The notes below the pieces were generated by a model. That model was not told the DNA's origin. It worked only from the letters and a program-made list of their open reading frames with translations, and did no database searches. This document shows, one piece after another, positions 1-6,947 of a stretch of 8,138 bases of DNA. The DNA comes from Geobacter sp. GTDB taxonomy: Bacteria > Desulfobacterota > Desulfuromonadia > Geobacterales > Geobacteraceae. Position 1 is the stretch's first letter. Each line of letters begins with the position of its first letter. The stretch covers positions 1,724-9,861 of the forward strand of contig DNJC01000040.1 in NCBI GenBank assembly GCA_003490025.1, written 5' to 3'. Position numbers and translations under genes: made by a program.

Positions 1-771
1 GTCGCCTCGCTGGTGCGCGACCGACTCCTGCATCTTCTCTTTGTCCTGGCGGTGCTCTCCCTCTTTCTGATTCCGGCCTTCAGCTTGTTCTCGATGCGTC
101 AGGTGCAGGAACTCGCCGTGACGCTTTCGCTGTCCGCCCTCTCTTTCCTGCTTCTCGTCCTCACCGTGCTAACCGGCGCCTCCTCCATCTGGCGCGACGT
201 CGAGAGGCGCTACACCTTTTCTGTTCTCGGTCTTCCCGTCTCGCGGGCTGATTTCGTCCTTGGCAAATTCTTCGCCATTGCGCTTTTGCTTGCCGTTGTC
301 GCGGTCGTTCTCGCAGCAGGCTCTTTTGTGGCGATCAAGATAGCTGTATCTGTTTACCCTGCTGACATACCCGTTAACTGGCTTAACTTCGCGGTTGCCG
401 TCTGCTTCGATTACCTCAAGTACGTGCTGCTGCTCTCTTTGGCCTTCGTATTTTCCGCCGTCAGTACCTCGTTCTACCTCCCCTTCCTGGGCGCCATCGC
501 CATCTTCATGGCCGGCAGCGCCAGCCAGGAAGTGTACGAGTTCGTTACCGGCAGCGCCGGCAAGGACTTCGCCCCTCTCGCCAGGTCCGTCGTCAAATTG
601 GTCTACTACGTGCTACCCAACTTCGCCGCGTTCGACCTGAAGCCCCAGGCAATCTACGCCCTGCCCCTGGTCCCCGGTACCCTGCTTCTCACCCTGCTGT
701 ACTTCGTCTGCTATACCGGCATCATGCTTTCCCTTGCCGTCTGGAGCTTCTCGAGAAGAGAGCTGTCATGA
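1..771 (+). CDS. ABC-2 type (NosY-like) transporter permease, 5' partial
   Basis: Integral membrane subunit of an ABC exporter in the inner membrane. The reading frame is open from the first base of the window, and the visible protein begins VASLVRDRLLHLLF. That fits the usual N-terminal amphipathic stretch of this family (a few dozen residues in), so the true start lies upstream and the GTG at 13 is probably internal. About six hydrophobic segments are visible. A coupling-type segment follows the second one (WRDVERRYTFSVLGLPVSR, then the FVLGKFF helix), which is typical of ABC-2/NosY permeases, as is the LPNFAAFDLK motif late in the protein. The C-terminus ends in FSRRELS, close to the common F-x-R-R-E ending. 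The stop overlaps the next start as ATGA. Its ATPase partner is most likely the gene at 1646, two genes on. The transported substrate cannot be read from sequence. Confidence 0.85.
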   Translation, partial: VASLVRDRLLHLLFVLAVLSLFLIPAFSLFSMRQVQELAVTLSLSALSFLLLVLTVLTGASSIWRDVERRYTFSVLGLPVSRADFVLGKFFAIALLLAVVAVVLAAGSFVAIKIAVSVYPADIPVNWLNFAVAVCFDYLKYVLLLSLAFVFSAVSTSFYLPFLGAIAIFMAGSASQEVYEFVTGSAGKDFAPLARSVVKLVYYVLPNFAAFDLKPQAIYALPLVPGTLLLTLLYFVCYTGIMLSLAVWSFSRRELS

Positions 772-1646
772 TTGGACGGATCTTCTTTGGCATCCTGCTT
801 TGCGGGTACCTGGCCGTCATCCTCCCCTTCAGTGCCTCCCTAACCAATCGCCCTATCGTGGTGAAGCTCGGAACGCTTCCCGAGGCCGAGCCCCTCAAGA
901 TGATGGCGGGAGACCACCGCTACCTGGTCGCGCAGTACGTCGTGGCGAAGGTGCTCTTTTACTACGGGTCGCTGGTCGAGCATCACAGCAACAAGCTGGT
1001 GCTCGAACCCGAATACCCCAACATGTTCAAGATGATGCAGACCTCCTCGAAACTCGATCCCTGGAACGCCGACGTCTACTACTTCACCCAGGCCTCCTTC
1101 ACCTGGGAGGTGAACAAGATCCGCGAGGTCAACGAGATGCTGGACTACGGGATGAGGTACCGCACCTGGGACTACCAACTCCCGTTTTTCGCCGGCTTCA
1201 ACTCGGCCTACTTCCTGAAGGATTTTACTTCGGCGGCCAGCTACTTCAAAAAAGCCGCGGAGCTTTCCGGCCAGCCGCTCATGGCAAACCTCACTGCCCG
1301 CTACATGTACGAGTCCGGGCAGACCCAGATGGCGCTCGGTTTCATCGAATTCATGCAGAAGCACACCACGGACACCAAGATGATCCAGTTGTACGAGTTC
1401 CGAAAAAAGGCCCTCGTCGCCGTCCTGACCATCGAGCGTACCGTCGGTGAGTACCGCCGGCGATTCGGCACCGCCCCACCGAAGATTTCCGATCTGGTCG
1501 CATCCGGTTTGCTGGCCCAGGTCCCCGATGACCCGTACGGCGGCAGCTTCTTTCTGGATGAAAAGGGTGTCGTGCGCAGTACCAGCAAGTTAGCCTTTGG
1601 CGGTCGCCAACCAGGCCAAAAGATGCACCAGCGGGAGACACAGTAA
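768..1646 (+). CDS. membrane-anchored TPR-like protein with pseudopilin-like C-terminal segment
   Basis: Not a named family to me; 292 residues. Residues 4-24 form one hydrophobic helix (signal anchor or uncleaved signal peptide), so the rest probably lies in the periplasm. Residues about 75-215 look like helical TPR-type repeats: small-residue and aromatic pairs recur, as in FTSAASYFKKAAELSG and the region after YMYESGQ. Residues 234-274 contain a P-x-D-DPYGG-(3)-LDEKG-x-VRSTS pattern that resembles the C-terminal core of type II secretion pseudopilins (GspG-like), but the pilin N-terminal helix and prepilin cleavage site are absent. It starts at ATG inside the preceding stop (ATGA) and ends TAATG into the ATPase gene. 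It is therefore sandwiched between permease and ATPase, which suggests an accessory subunit of that transporter. That role is inference; a periplasmic adaptor or unrelated envelope protein is also possible. Confidence 0.7.
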   Translation: MIGRIFFGILLCGYLAVILPFSASLTNRPIVVKLGTLPEAEPLKMMAGDHRYLVAQYVVAKVLFYYGSLVEHHSNKLVLEPEYPNMFKMMQTSSKLDPWNADVYYFTQASFTWEVNKIREVNEMLDYGMRYRTWDYQLPFFAGFNSAYFLKDFTSAASYFKKAAELSGQPLMANLTARYMYESGQTQMALGFIEFMQKHTTDTKMIQLYEFRKKALVAVLTIERTVGEYRRRFGTAPPKISDLVASGLLAQVPDDPYGGSFFLDEKGVVRSTSKLAFGGRQPGQKMHQRETQ

Positions 1647-2524
1647 TGAATGCATTGGAGATTTCGGGGCTCACCAAGATCTACCGCACCAAAAAACAGG
1701 GGAAGGTTGCTGCGTTGCAGGACCTCTCCCTTAAGGTAGCTTCCGGAGAAATATTCGGTTTTCTAGGCCCCAATGGCGCAGGGAAGAGCACGACCATCAA
1801 GATCGTGATGGGGCTCATCAATGCCAGCGCAGGCTCGGTTTCGGTGTTCGGTAAACCTGCTCTGGACCCGCAGGCCCGGGTCAAGGTCGGGTTTCTCCCG
1901 GAGAACCCTTCCTTTTACGATTTCCTTACCGGGCGGGAATACCTGCAGTTCGTGGGCAGGACCTTCAACATGACCGATGAGGCGATCAGGAATTCTGCGG
2001 ACCGGCTTCTCGACCTCCTTGAGCTTTCCCAAGCCGCCGATCGCCCCATGCGCGGGTACAGCAAAGGGATGGTGCAGAGGCTGGGGCTCGCCCAGGCTAT
2101 GGTGCATGACCCCGACTTATATATTCTGGACGAGCCGATGAGCGGACTCGATCCGGTCGGGAGGGCGCTGGTGAAGGAGATCATCAAGGATCTCAAGCAG
2201 CGGGGCAAGACTGTTTTCTTCAGCACCCATATCACCGCGGACATCGAAGTGGTCTGCGACCGCGTCGGGATCGTCGCCGCAGGGAAATTACGGGCCGTTG
2301 ACACGGTGACCAACATCCTGCAAAGTGGCGTGGAGGGTTACCTCCTGCAGATCAGCCGCGCCGGGGTGGTCGAGGAGTTGCTGGTAGAAAAATCCCAGCT
2401 GCAACAGACCTTGGCCGATCTGTTATCTTCCGGCGCGATCATCGAGCGCATAGAGCCCAAACGCAAGGATATGGAGGCGTTCTTCCTTGACATACTGGCA
2501 AACCAGTCAGCAGCAGGCCGTTAA
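1646..2524 (+). CDS. ABC transporter ATP-binding protein (NosF/CcmA-like)
   Basis: Cytoplasmic ATPase subunit that powers the ABC-2 exporter; 292 residues, a normal length for the family. Motifs in order: Walker A GPNGAGKST at 41-49; a Q-loop region GFLPENPSFYDFLTGRE with Glu86 where many ABC proteins have Gln, a usual variant in NosF-like proteins; a divergent signature YSKGM at 138-142; Walker B LYILDEP at 158-164 with catalytic Glu163; D-loop SGLD at 166-169; and switch His195 in FFSTH. Residues from about 215 to the end form the variable C-terminal domain seen in drug/Nos-type ATPases. The start ATG at 1646 shares a base with the previous stop and has GGAG at 1634-1637, eight bases upstream. 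The last 38 bases also encode the start of the next gene. It is not a Wzt-type ATPase: I see no extended carbohydrate-binding C-terminus. It pairs with the permease ending at 771. Confidence 0.93.
   Translation: MNALEISGLTKIYRTKKQGKVAALQDLSLKVASGEIFGFLGPNGAGKSTTIKIVMGLINASAGSVSVFGKPALDPQARVKVGFLPENPSFYDFLTGREYLQFVGRTFNMTDEAIRNSADRLLDLLELSQAADRPMRGYSKGMVQRLGLAQAMVHDPDLYILDEPMSGLDPVGRALVKEIIKDLKQRGKTVFFSTHITADIEVVCDRVGIVAAGKLRAVDTVTNILQSGVEGYLLQISRAGVVEELLVEKSQLQQTLADLLSSGAIIERIEPKRKDMEAFFLDILANQSAAGR
2473..2477 (+). promoter_or_regulatory. Shine-Dalgarno GGAGG deciding a TTG start
   Basis: A perfect GGAGG lies inside the ATPase gene nine bases before TTG at 2487. No ATG or GTG exists in frame near this position before the first membrane helix, and the next in-frame GTG (about 2577) would cut into that helix. 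This site therefore supports the TTG start of the following gene. Confidence 0.65.
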
Positions 2525-4229
2525 AAAGCAGTCTGCCATCCTGTTCCTTGCGGTCGTCGCCCTGTACCTTCCTGCGGTGTGGGGCACGATCGTCACCATC
2601 GACGACCTCGGGATCGTGAAGTTCTATGGTTCCCGCACGCTCACCATCTACGATGTGCTCCGCCCCGGGGACGGGTATTACTATCGCCCCCTCATCGCCT
2701 TAAGCTTTTACCTGGACAACCTGCTCCTGGGGCAGAACCCGTACCTCCTGCACCTGGAGAATGTCCTGATCCACGCTGCTAACGCGGTGCTGCTGTTCCT
2801 GCTCGCCTTGCGGCTGTTTCCCTCTTCGCGTTCGGGACTCCCGGCGTTGGCCGCTCTGCTTTTCGCCGCGCACCCCGTCAATTGCGAGGCCGTCAGTTGG
2901 ATTGCCGGCCGCACCGACCCACTGGCCACTCTGTTCGTGCTCCTTGCCGCCCTCTCCCTCATCACCGCGTTGGAGAGCGGCAAGCTGCGCCATACGGTCA
3001 GCGCGGTGCTGCTCCTGTTGATCGGCGCCCTTGCCAAGGAGACCGCGCTTCTCTTCGTCCCGGGATCCCTGTTGCTGGTCCGCTACTGGCCCCTTTTCCG
3101 GCCCGATGCCGATTCCGTAAATGTCAGGCGGCAGGGGAGGGCGCTATTGCTGCTGTACGGAGGCTTCGCCCTTGTTCTGGCCCTGGCCTTCGTCGGCCGG
3201 CTCGACAGTGACCACAACAGCGTGCAGAAATTACTTGGCGGCAACAAGCTCGACCTCGCGCACTCCCTGCTGCTCTCCGTCAAGATACTCGGCTTCTACC
3301 TGAAGAAGATGCTGTTTCCCTGGCCGCTGAACTTCGCCACCATAACCCTTTCCGACTGGTACCTGGTGCCAGGCTTTTCCGGGGTGCTGCTCGTCGCCTG
3401 CGCGCCCAGGAAGAGCCCCTGCTTCGTCCTGATCTGTCTCGGGGGGCTCTTCCTGCTCCCCCCCCTTGCCGTGGGACTCTTCGACATTGCCTGGACCATG
3501 GTGGCCGAAAGGTACCTCTACCTTCCCTCTGCCTTTTTCTGTCTCGGAGGGGTCGGGTACCTGCACCGCGCTGCGGAGCGGTTCAGCTTCGGGCGCCTGG
3601 CGATAGCCGGCACCTCCCTCTGCATCGCCGTGTCGGCCGTAGCCTCCGTGGACAGGACCATGGTCTGGCACTCCAACCTACGCCTCTTCCAGGACACCGT
3701 CGCCAAAACTCCCGACTTCGGAATGCTGCGCAACGAACTCGCCGTAGCCCTCTTTCATTCAGGAAGGGCCGCCGAGGCAGCTGCCCAGTTGGACCAAGCC
3801 TCCTCGCTGCACAACAGCGACCTGGTGCGGAGGCTGATCGCCAGAAACAGGATGCTGATTAACCTCAAGGGTGCCACCCCGGCCGAGCGGCGCCGCATGA
3901 TCAACGCCGCCATTGCCGATCTGTCCAAGGAAGACATGGACCTGCTGATCACCCTGCGGCGCACCGACTACGAGCTTCTTAAATCCCTTTATCCAGGGCC
4001 CGAGAGGGACGAAGTGGTAGCCGAACTGATCAAGGTGAGCGAGGTTCTCTTCTCCAAGACCGGCAACGCGCACTACCTCTACAACAACGGACAGCTCCTG
4101 CTCGAAATAGGTGACACGAAGGGTGCTTCAGCCTGCTTTGAAAGGAGTTATCATGCGGCCCCCGAAGACGCCTACTACAGGACATCTGCGCGTAGGCTGG
4201 CCGAGAAGCTAAGGGGGGAGAGGCTATGA
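2487..4229 (+). CDS. TMTC-like GT-C membrane glycosyltransferase with C-terminal TPRs
   Basis: A 580-residue polytopic inner-membrane protein. About ten hydrophobic helices span residues 16-400, and the soluble C-terminal third carries TPR-like repeats at about 408-445 and 526-565. Features shared with eukaryotic TMTC1-4 (O-mannosyltransferases) and their bacterial relatives: an acidic pair Asp39-Asp40 in the first extracytoplasmic loop, where GT-C enzymes keep a catalytic Asp; YYYRPL at 64-69; H-x2-N-x3-H at 89-96; AAHPVNCEAVSWIAGRTDP at 127-145; AKETAL at 183-188; LFPWPLNF around 276-283; and ERYLYLPS at 341-348. GT-C enzymes of this kind transfer a sugar from a polyprenyl-phosphate donor to a target on the outer face of the membrane. 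Acceptor and sugar are unknown here. TTG start with strong SD; overlaps the ATPase gene by 38 nt and the UbiA gene by ATGA. The family assignment is fairly sure, the activity is inferred. Confidence 0.8.
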   Translation: MTYWQTSQQQAVKKQSAILFLAVVALYLPAVWGTIVTIDDLGIVKFYGSRTLTIYDVLRPGDGYYYRPLIALSFYLDNLLLGQNPYLLHLENVLIHAANAVLLFLLALRLFPSSRSGLPALAALLFAAHPVNCEAVSWIAGRTDPLATLFVLLAALSLITALESGKLRHTVSAVLLLLIGALAKETALLFVPGSLLLVRYWPLFRPDADSVNVRRQGRALLLLYGGFALVLALAFVGRLDSDHNSVQKLLGGNKLDLAHSLLLSVKILGFYLKKMLFPWPLNFATITLSDWYLVPGFSGVLLVACAPRKSPCFVLICLGGLFLLPPLAVGLFDIAWTMVAERYLYLPSAFFCLGGVGYLHRAAERFSFGRLAIAGTSLCIAVSAVASVDRTMVWHSNLRLFQDTVAKTPDFGMLRNELAVALFHSGRAAEAAAQLDQASSLHNSDLVRRLIARNRMLINLKGATPAERRRMINAAIADLSKEDMDLLITLRRTDYELLKSLYPGPERDEVVAELIKVSEVLFSKTGNAHYLYNNGQLLLEIGDTKGASACFERSYHAAPEDAYYRTSARRLAEKLRGERL

Positions 4230-5065
4230 TTGCCTACCTGAAACTGGCCCGTCCGCACCAGTGGCTGAAAAACCTGATGCTCTACTTCCCCCCCTTCCTC
4301 TCAGGGGCGATGCTGCAGCCGGGACTGTATCAAAAGGGTATGCTCCCCCTGGTCTCCTTCTGTCTGGCCTCCAGCGCGGCCTACGTCTTCAACGATACGC
4401 TCGACGCTCCTCGGGACCGGAACCATCCCCAAAAGGGGGGTAGGCCGGTCGCCTCGGGCGCGGTTTCCCCGTTGGCTGCCGGCGTGTTCTCGCTGTTGCT
4501 CCTGGCGGCAGGTGTTTCCGTGTCGCTGCTGGTTCCCGGCAAGTTCTTCCTCTTCGTCGCGGCGTACCTGGCCGTCTCCCTGTGCTACTCGATAAAGCTC
4601 AAGGAGCTTCCTGTCGTCGACCTGTTCTGCATCGCTTCCGGGTTCGTGGTAAGGCTCTACGGTGGTGGGGCGGCCTTCGGCGTGGTGATTTCGGATTGGC
4701 TTTTTCTCTCGGTATTCTTCCTTTCCGTTTTCCTTAGCACCGGCAAAAGGCTGTGCGAGAAGGGGACGCTTGGCGAGAGCGCGGGTGATCACAGGAAAAG
4801 CCTGGAGGGGTATCCGGAGGGGTTCCTGGACCTGGCGATGGCGCTGACCGGCGCCGCCGTGCTGGTCACCTACACCATGTACTCCCTGGCGAAGCCTCCG
4901 CTCGTCTACACTGTGCCGCTTTGCACCTTCGGGCTGCTCCGCTACATCATGAGGGTCAAGGCTGGGGGAGGGGGGGACCCTACTGACGCCCTGCTGAAGG
5001 ACCTGCCGCTGTTTCTCACCGGTCTTTCCTGGGCGATACTGGTCGCCTACTGCATCTACCGATGA
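4226..5065 (+). CDS. UbiA-family polyprenyl-phosphate phosphoribosyltransferase (DPPR synthase-like)
   Basis: Inner-membrane prenyl-acceptor transferase of the UbiA superfamily; 279 residues with about eight or nine helices. The N-terminus LARPHQWLKNLMLYFPP is the characteristic DPPR synthase opening. The first Asp-rich motif is N56-D57-x2-D60-x3-D64-x2-H67 followed by RPVASG at 73-78. The second conserved region is YSIKLKELPVVD at 121-132, followed by a VVRLYGGG patch at 141-148, GKR-x2-E at 173-178 and RKSLEGY at 190-196, all reminiscent of mycobacterial Rv3806c. That enzyme transfers 5-phosphoribose from PRPP to decaprenyl phosphate, the first step to decaprenyl-phosphoryl arabinose. In this organism the lipid is more likely undecaprenyl phosphate. 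No phosphatase or DprE1/DprE2-like epimerase is in the window. Start ATG at 4226 has GGAG at 4217-4220 and overlaps the TMTC-like gene. A different prenyl acceptor or sugar cannot be excluded. Confidence 0.83.
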   Translation: MIAYLKLARPHQWLKNLMLYFPPFLSGAMLQPGLYQKGMLPLVSFCLASSAAYVFNDTLDAPRDRNHPQKGGRPVASGAVSPLAAGVFSLLLLAAGVSVSLLVPGKFFLFVAAYLAVSLCYSIKLKELPVVDLFCIASGFVVRLYGGGAAFGVVISDWLFLSVFFLSVFLSTGKRLCEKGTLGESAGDHRKSLEGYPEGFLDLAMALTGAAVLVTYTMYSLAKPPLVYTVPLCTFGLLRYIMRVKAGGGGDPTDALLKDLPLFLTGLSWAILVAYCIYR

Positions 5066-6066
5066 GCGTCTACATCGTCCTGGTCAACTACAACGGCTGG
5101 CGCGACACCGTCGAGTGTCTGGAGAGCCTTTTCCGTTGCGCCTACACCGACTTCCGGGTGCTGGTCTGCGACAACGGCTCGTCGGACGGCTCGCTGGAAA
5201 AGATCGCCGACTGGGCCGAGGGCAAACTTGGAGCCACCCCTGAGAGGGGAGGCGAGGGAGGGGCGCAGGAAAGACCCCTGCTCTATGCCCGTTACCGACG
5301 GGACCAGGCAGAAGCCGGCGGGGACCCGGCTGAGAAGGCCTCACTGGTTCTGATCGACTGCGGCGGCAACCTCGGCTTCGCCGGAGGCAACAATGTGGGC
5401 CTGCGCTACGTGCTGGCCATGGACGATTTCAGGTACGCATGGCTGCTCAACAACGACACGGTAGTGGAGCCTGACGCGCTGGGACACCTGGTTCAGCGCC
5501 TGGCCGAGGCGCCGCAGGGGGGGCTGTGCGGCTCGACGCTCCTTCACTACCATGACCGTGCGACGGTTCAGGCGCTGGGGGGAGGGTGGTACTGCAAGTG
5601 GCTCGGCCTCGCCTGGCACCTCGGGAGGTTCAGCCGCTGGCCCCGCGCCGTGGACCGCGAGAAGGTGGAGCGGCAGATGAGCTACCCGGTAGGCGCCTCC
5701 ATCATGATCACCCGCCGGTTCCTTGCCGAGGTGGGGCTTATGTGCGAGGATTACTTCCTTTACTTCGAGGAACTCGATTGGGTGTTGCGTGCCGAAAGGC
5801 GCTTCGCGCTTTTGTACGCGCCGCAGAGCGTGGTGTACCACAAGGTGGGCGCCACTGTCGGGACCAGCAGCAATCCCGCCAGAAAAAGCGCGCTCTGCGA
5901 TTACTGGAATGCCCGGAACAGGCTCTTTTTCACCAGGCGCTGGTACCCGGAGGCCTTCCCTACCGTGTACCTCGCCCTCTGCTGCACCTTGCTGGCGAGG
6001 GTGCTGCTGTTCAGGTGGGATCGCGTTCCTCAACTCGTCCGTCTTCTTGTCGGCAGGGACCGGTAG
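5062..6066 (+). CDS. GT2 glycosyltransferase, rhamnosyltransferase (WbbL)-like
   Basis: Cytoplasmic or membrane-associated GT-A fold enzyme that adds a sugar from a nucleotide donor to a growing glycan; 334 residues. Visible motifs: VLVNYNGW at 6-13, VCDNGSSDGS at 35-44, GGNLGFAGGNNVGLR at 101-115, LLNNDTVV at 128-135 (the DxD-equivalent, written NND), GAS at 211-213, YFEELDW at 234-240 with the likely base region, and VVYHKVGA at 257-264. The order matches the WbbL-type GT2 subfamily. A C-terminal hydrophobic stretch at about 300-318 may sit in the membrane. A Gly/Glu/Arg-rich loop at about 54-93 separates the second strand from the GGNLGF motif and includes a palindromic stretch of DNA. Start ATG overlaps the UbiA stop (ATGA), and no Shine-Dalgarno is visible before it, so it probably depends on translational coupling. 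The rhamnose specificity is only a guess. Confidence 0.88.
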   Translation: MSVYIVLVNYNGWRDTVECLESLFRCAYTDFRVLVCDNGSSDGSLEKIADWAEGKLGATPERGGEGGAQERPLLYARYRRDQAEAGGDPAEKASLVLIDCGGNLGFAGGNNVGLRYVLAMDDFRYAWLLNNDTVVEPDALGHLVQRLAEAPQGGLCGSTLLHYHDRATVQALGGGWYCKWLGLAWHLGRFSRWPRAVDREKVERQMSYPVGASIMITRRFLAEVGLMCEDYFLYFEELDWVLRAERRFALLYAPQSVVYHKVGATVGTSSNPARKSALCDYWNARNRLFFTRRWYPEAFPTVYLALCCTLLARVLLFRWDRVPQLVRLLVGRDR

Positions 6067-6149
6067 GTCCTGGAAAAGCTTGCGCGGCTAGGAGCAATAC
6101 ATGCTGGAAGTGAAATGCGGCAACGGCAGGGGAAGGTGACGACAGCGCC

Positions 6150-6947
6150 ATGAAGATATCGGTGATCACTATCTGCTACAACAGCGCCGCGCTGATAGAA
6201 AGGACCATGGCCAGCGTGTTGGGGCAGTCCCACCCCGACCTGGAGTACGTCATCGTCGACGGCGGCTCCAGCGACGGTACCGTGGAGATCGTGAGGCGGT
6301 TTGCGGCAAAGGACCCGAGGGTGAAGTGGGTTTCCGAGCCTGATCAGGGGATCTCGGACGCGATGAACAAGGGTGTGCGCATGGCCAGCGGCGATATCGT
6401 CGCGCACCTGCACTCGGACGAGTATTACCTTCACCCCGAGGTGCTGTCCGAAGTGGCTGCGCTGTTCAAGGAGAACCCCGACCGTGGCTGGCTCACCGGC
6501 GGTTTTCACTTCGTTGACAGGAAAGGGCGGTTGCTGAGGGAAGTCAGGGTGCGCCGTTACTCTTACCGCCGCCTGATCCACTCCAACGTCATCCTGCACT
6601 CGGCGACCTTCATCAGGCGCAGCGCCTTTCTCGCGGCGGGTGGCTTCGAGCAGTCGCTGCGCTACTGCATGGACTACCACCTCTGGCTGCGGTTGGGGGC
6701 CATGGGCGATCCGCTCACCGTCGATCGCCCTTTCACCTGTTTCACGGTGCACCACGGCAGCCGCTCCACCGTCGAATCCGGCGCCACCTACGCCGAAGAG
6801 TTGCAGGTGAGGCTCGCGTTTTTGAAGGAGCGCGGCAAGTGGCAGTTCCCGTACCGGGTGGAGTATTTCATCCGGCAACGGCTAAACCGGCTCTACATGA
6901 AGAGGCTTTTCTCCGCCTCGGGTGACCCTGTCGGAGGAGAGTCGTGA
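6150..6947 (+). CDS. GT2 glycosyltransferase (WcaA/WfgS-like group)
   Basis: GT-A fold family 2 glycosyltransferase; 265 residues, compact, with no clear membrane helix. Motifs: ISVITICYNS at 3-12, VDGGSSDGT at 36-44, SEPDQGISDAMNKG at 62-75, SGDIVAHLHSDEYY at 80-93, HSATFIRRSAF at 150-160 and MDYHLWLRLG at 174-183, where Asp175 would be the catalytic-base candidate. The subfamily with EPDQGISDAMNKG usually has LNSDD at the metal site, whereas here it reads LHSDE, so His88 stands where Asn/Asp is usual and Glu91 where Asp is usual. It starts 83 nt after the preceding GT2 gene, with AAGGTG at 6133-6138 eleven bases before the ATG. It overlaps the next gene by GTGA. Likely adds one residue of the exported glycan; donor and acceptor unknown. 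Confidence 0.88.
   Translation: MKISVITICYNSAALIERTMASVLGQSHPDLEYVIVDGGSSDGTVEIVRRFAAKDPRVKWVSEPDQGISDAMNKGVRMASGDIVAHLHSDEYYLHPEVLSEVAALFKENPDRGWLTGGFHFVDRKGRLLREVRVRRYSYRRLIHSNVILHSATFIRRSAFLAAGGFEQSLRYCMDYHLWLRLGAMGDPLTVDRPFTCFTVHHGSRSTVESGATYAEELQVRLAFLKERGKWQFPYRVEYFIRQRLNRLYMKRLFSASGDPVGGES
6933..6937 (+). promoter_or_regulatory. Shine-Dalgarno GGAGG deciding a GTG start
   Basis: GGAGG followed by AGA sits six bases before GTG at 6944. It lies within the end of the upstream GT2 gene and supports the GTG start that overlaps the upstream stop (GTGA). Confidence 0.7.

Noticed and set aside
2487..2492. Perfect TTGACA sigma-70 -35 hexamer
   Set aside because: It is the TTG start codon plus the next codon of the TMTC-like gene; no -10-like hexamer lies 16-18 bases downstream.
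6030..6878. 282-codon open frame on the - strand opposite the second GT2 gene
   Set aside because: It is antisense to a gene with intact GT2 motifs. Long antisense frames are common in GC-rich DNA; similar ones at 840-1364, 3231-3671 and 5341-6033 were rejected for the same reason.
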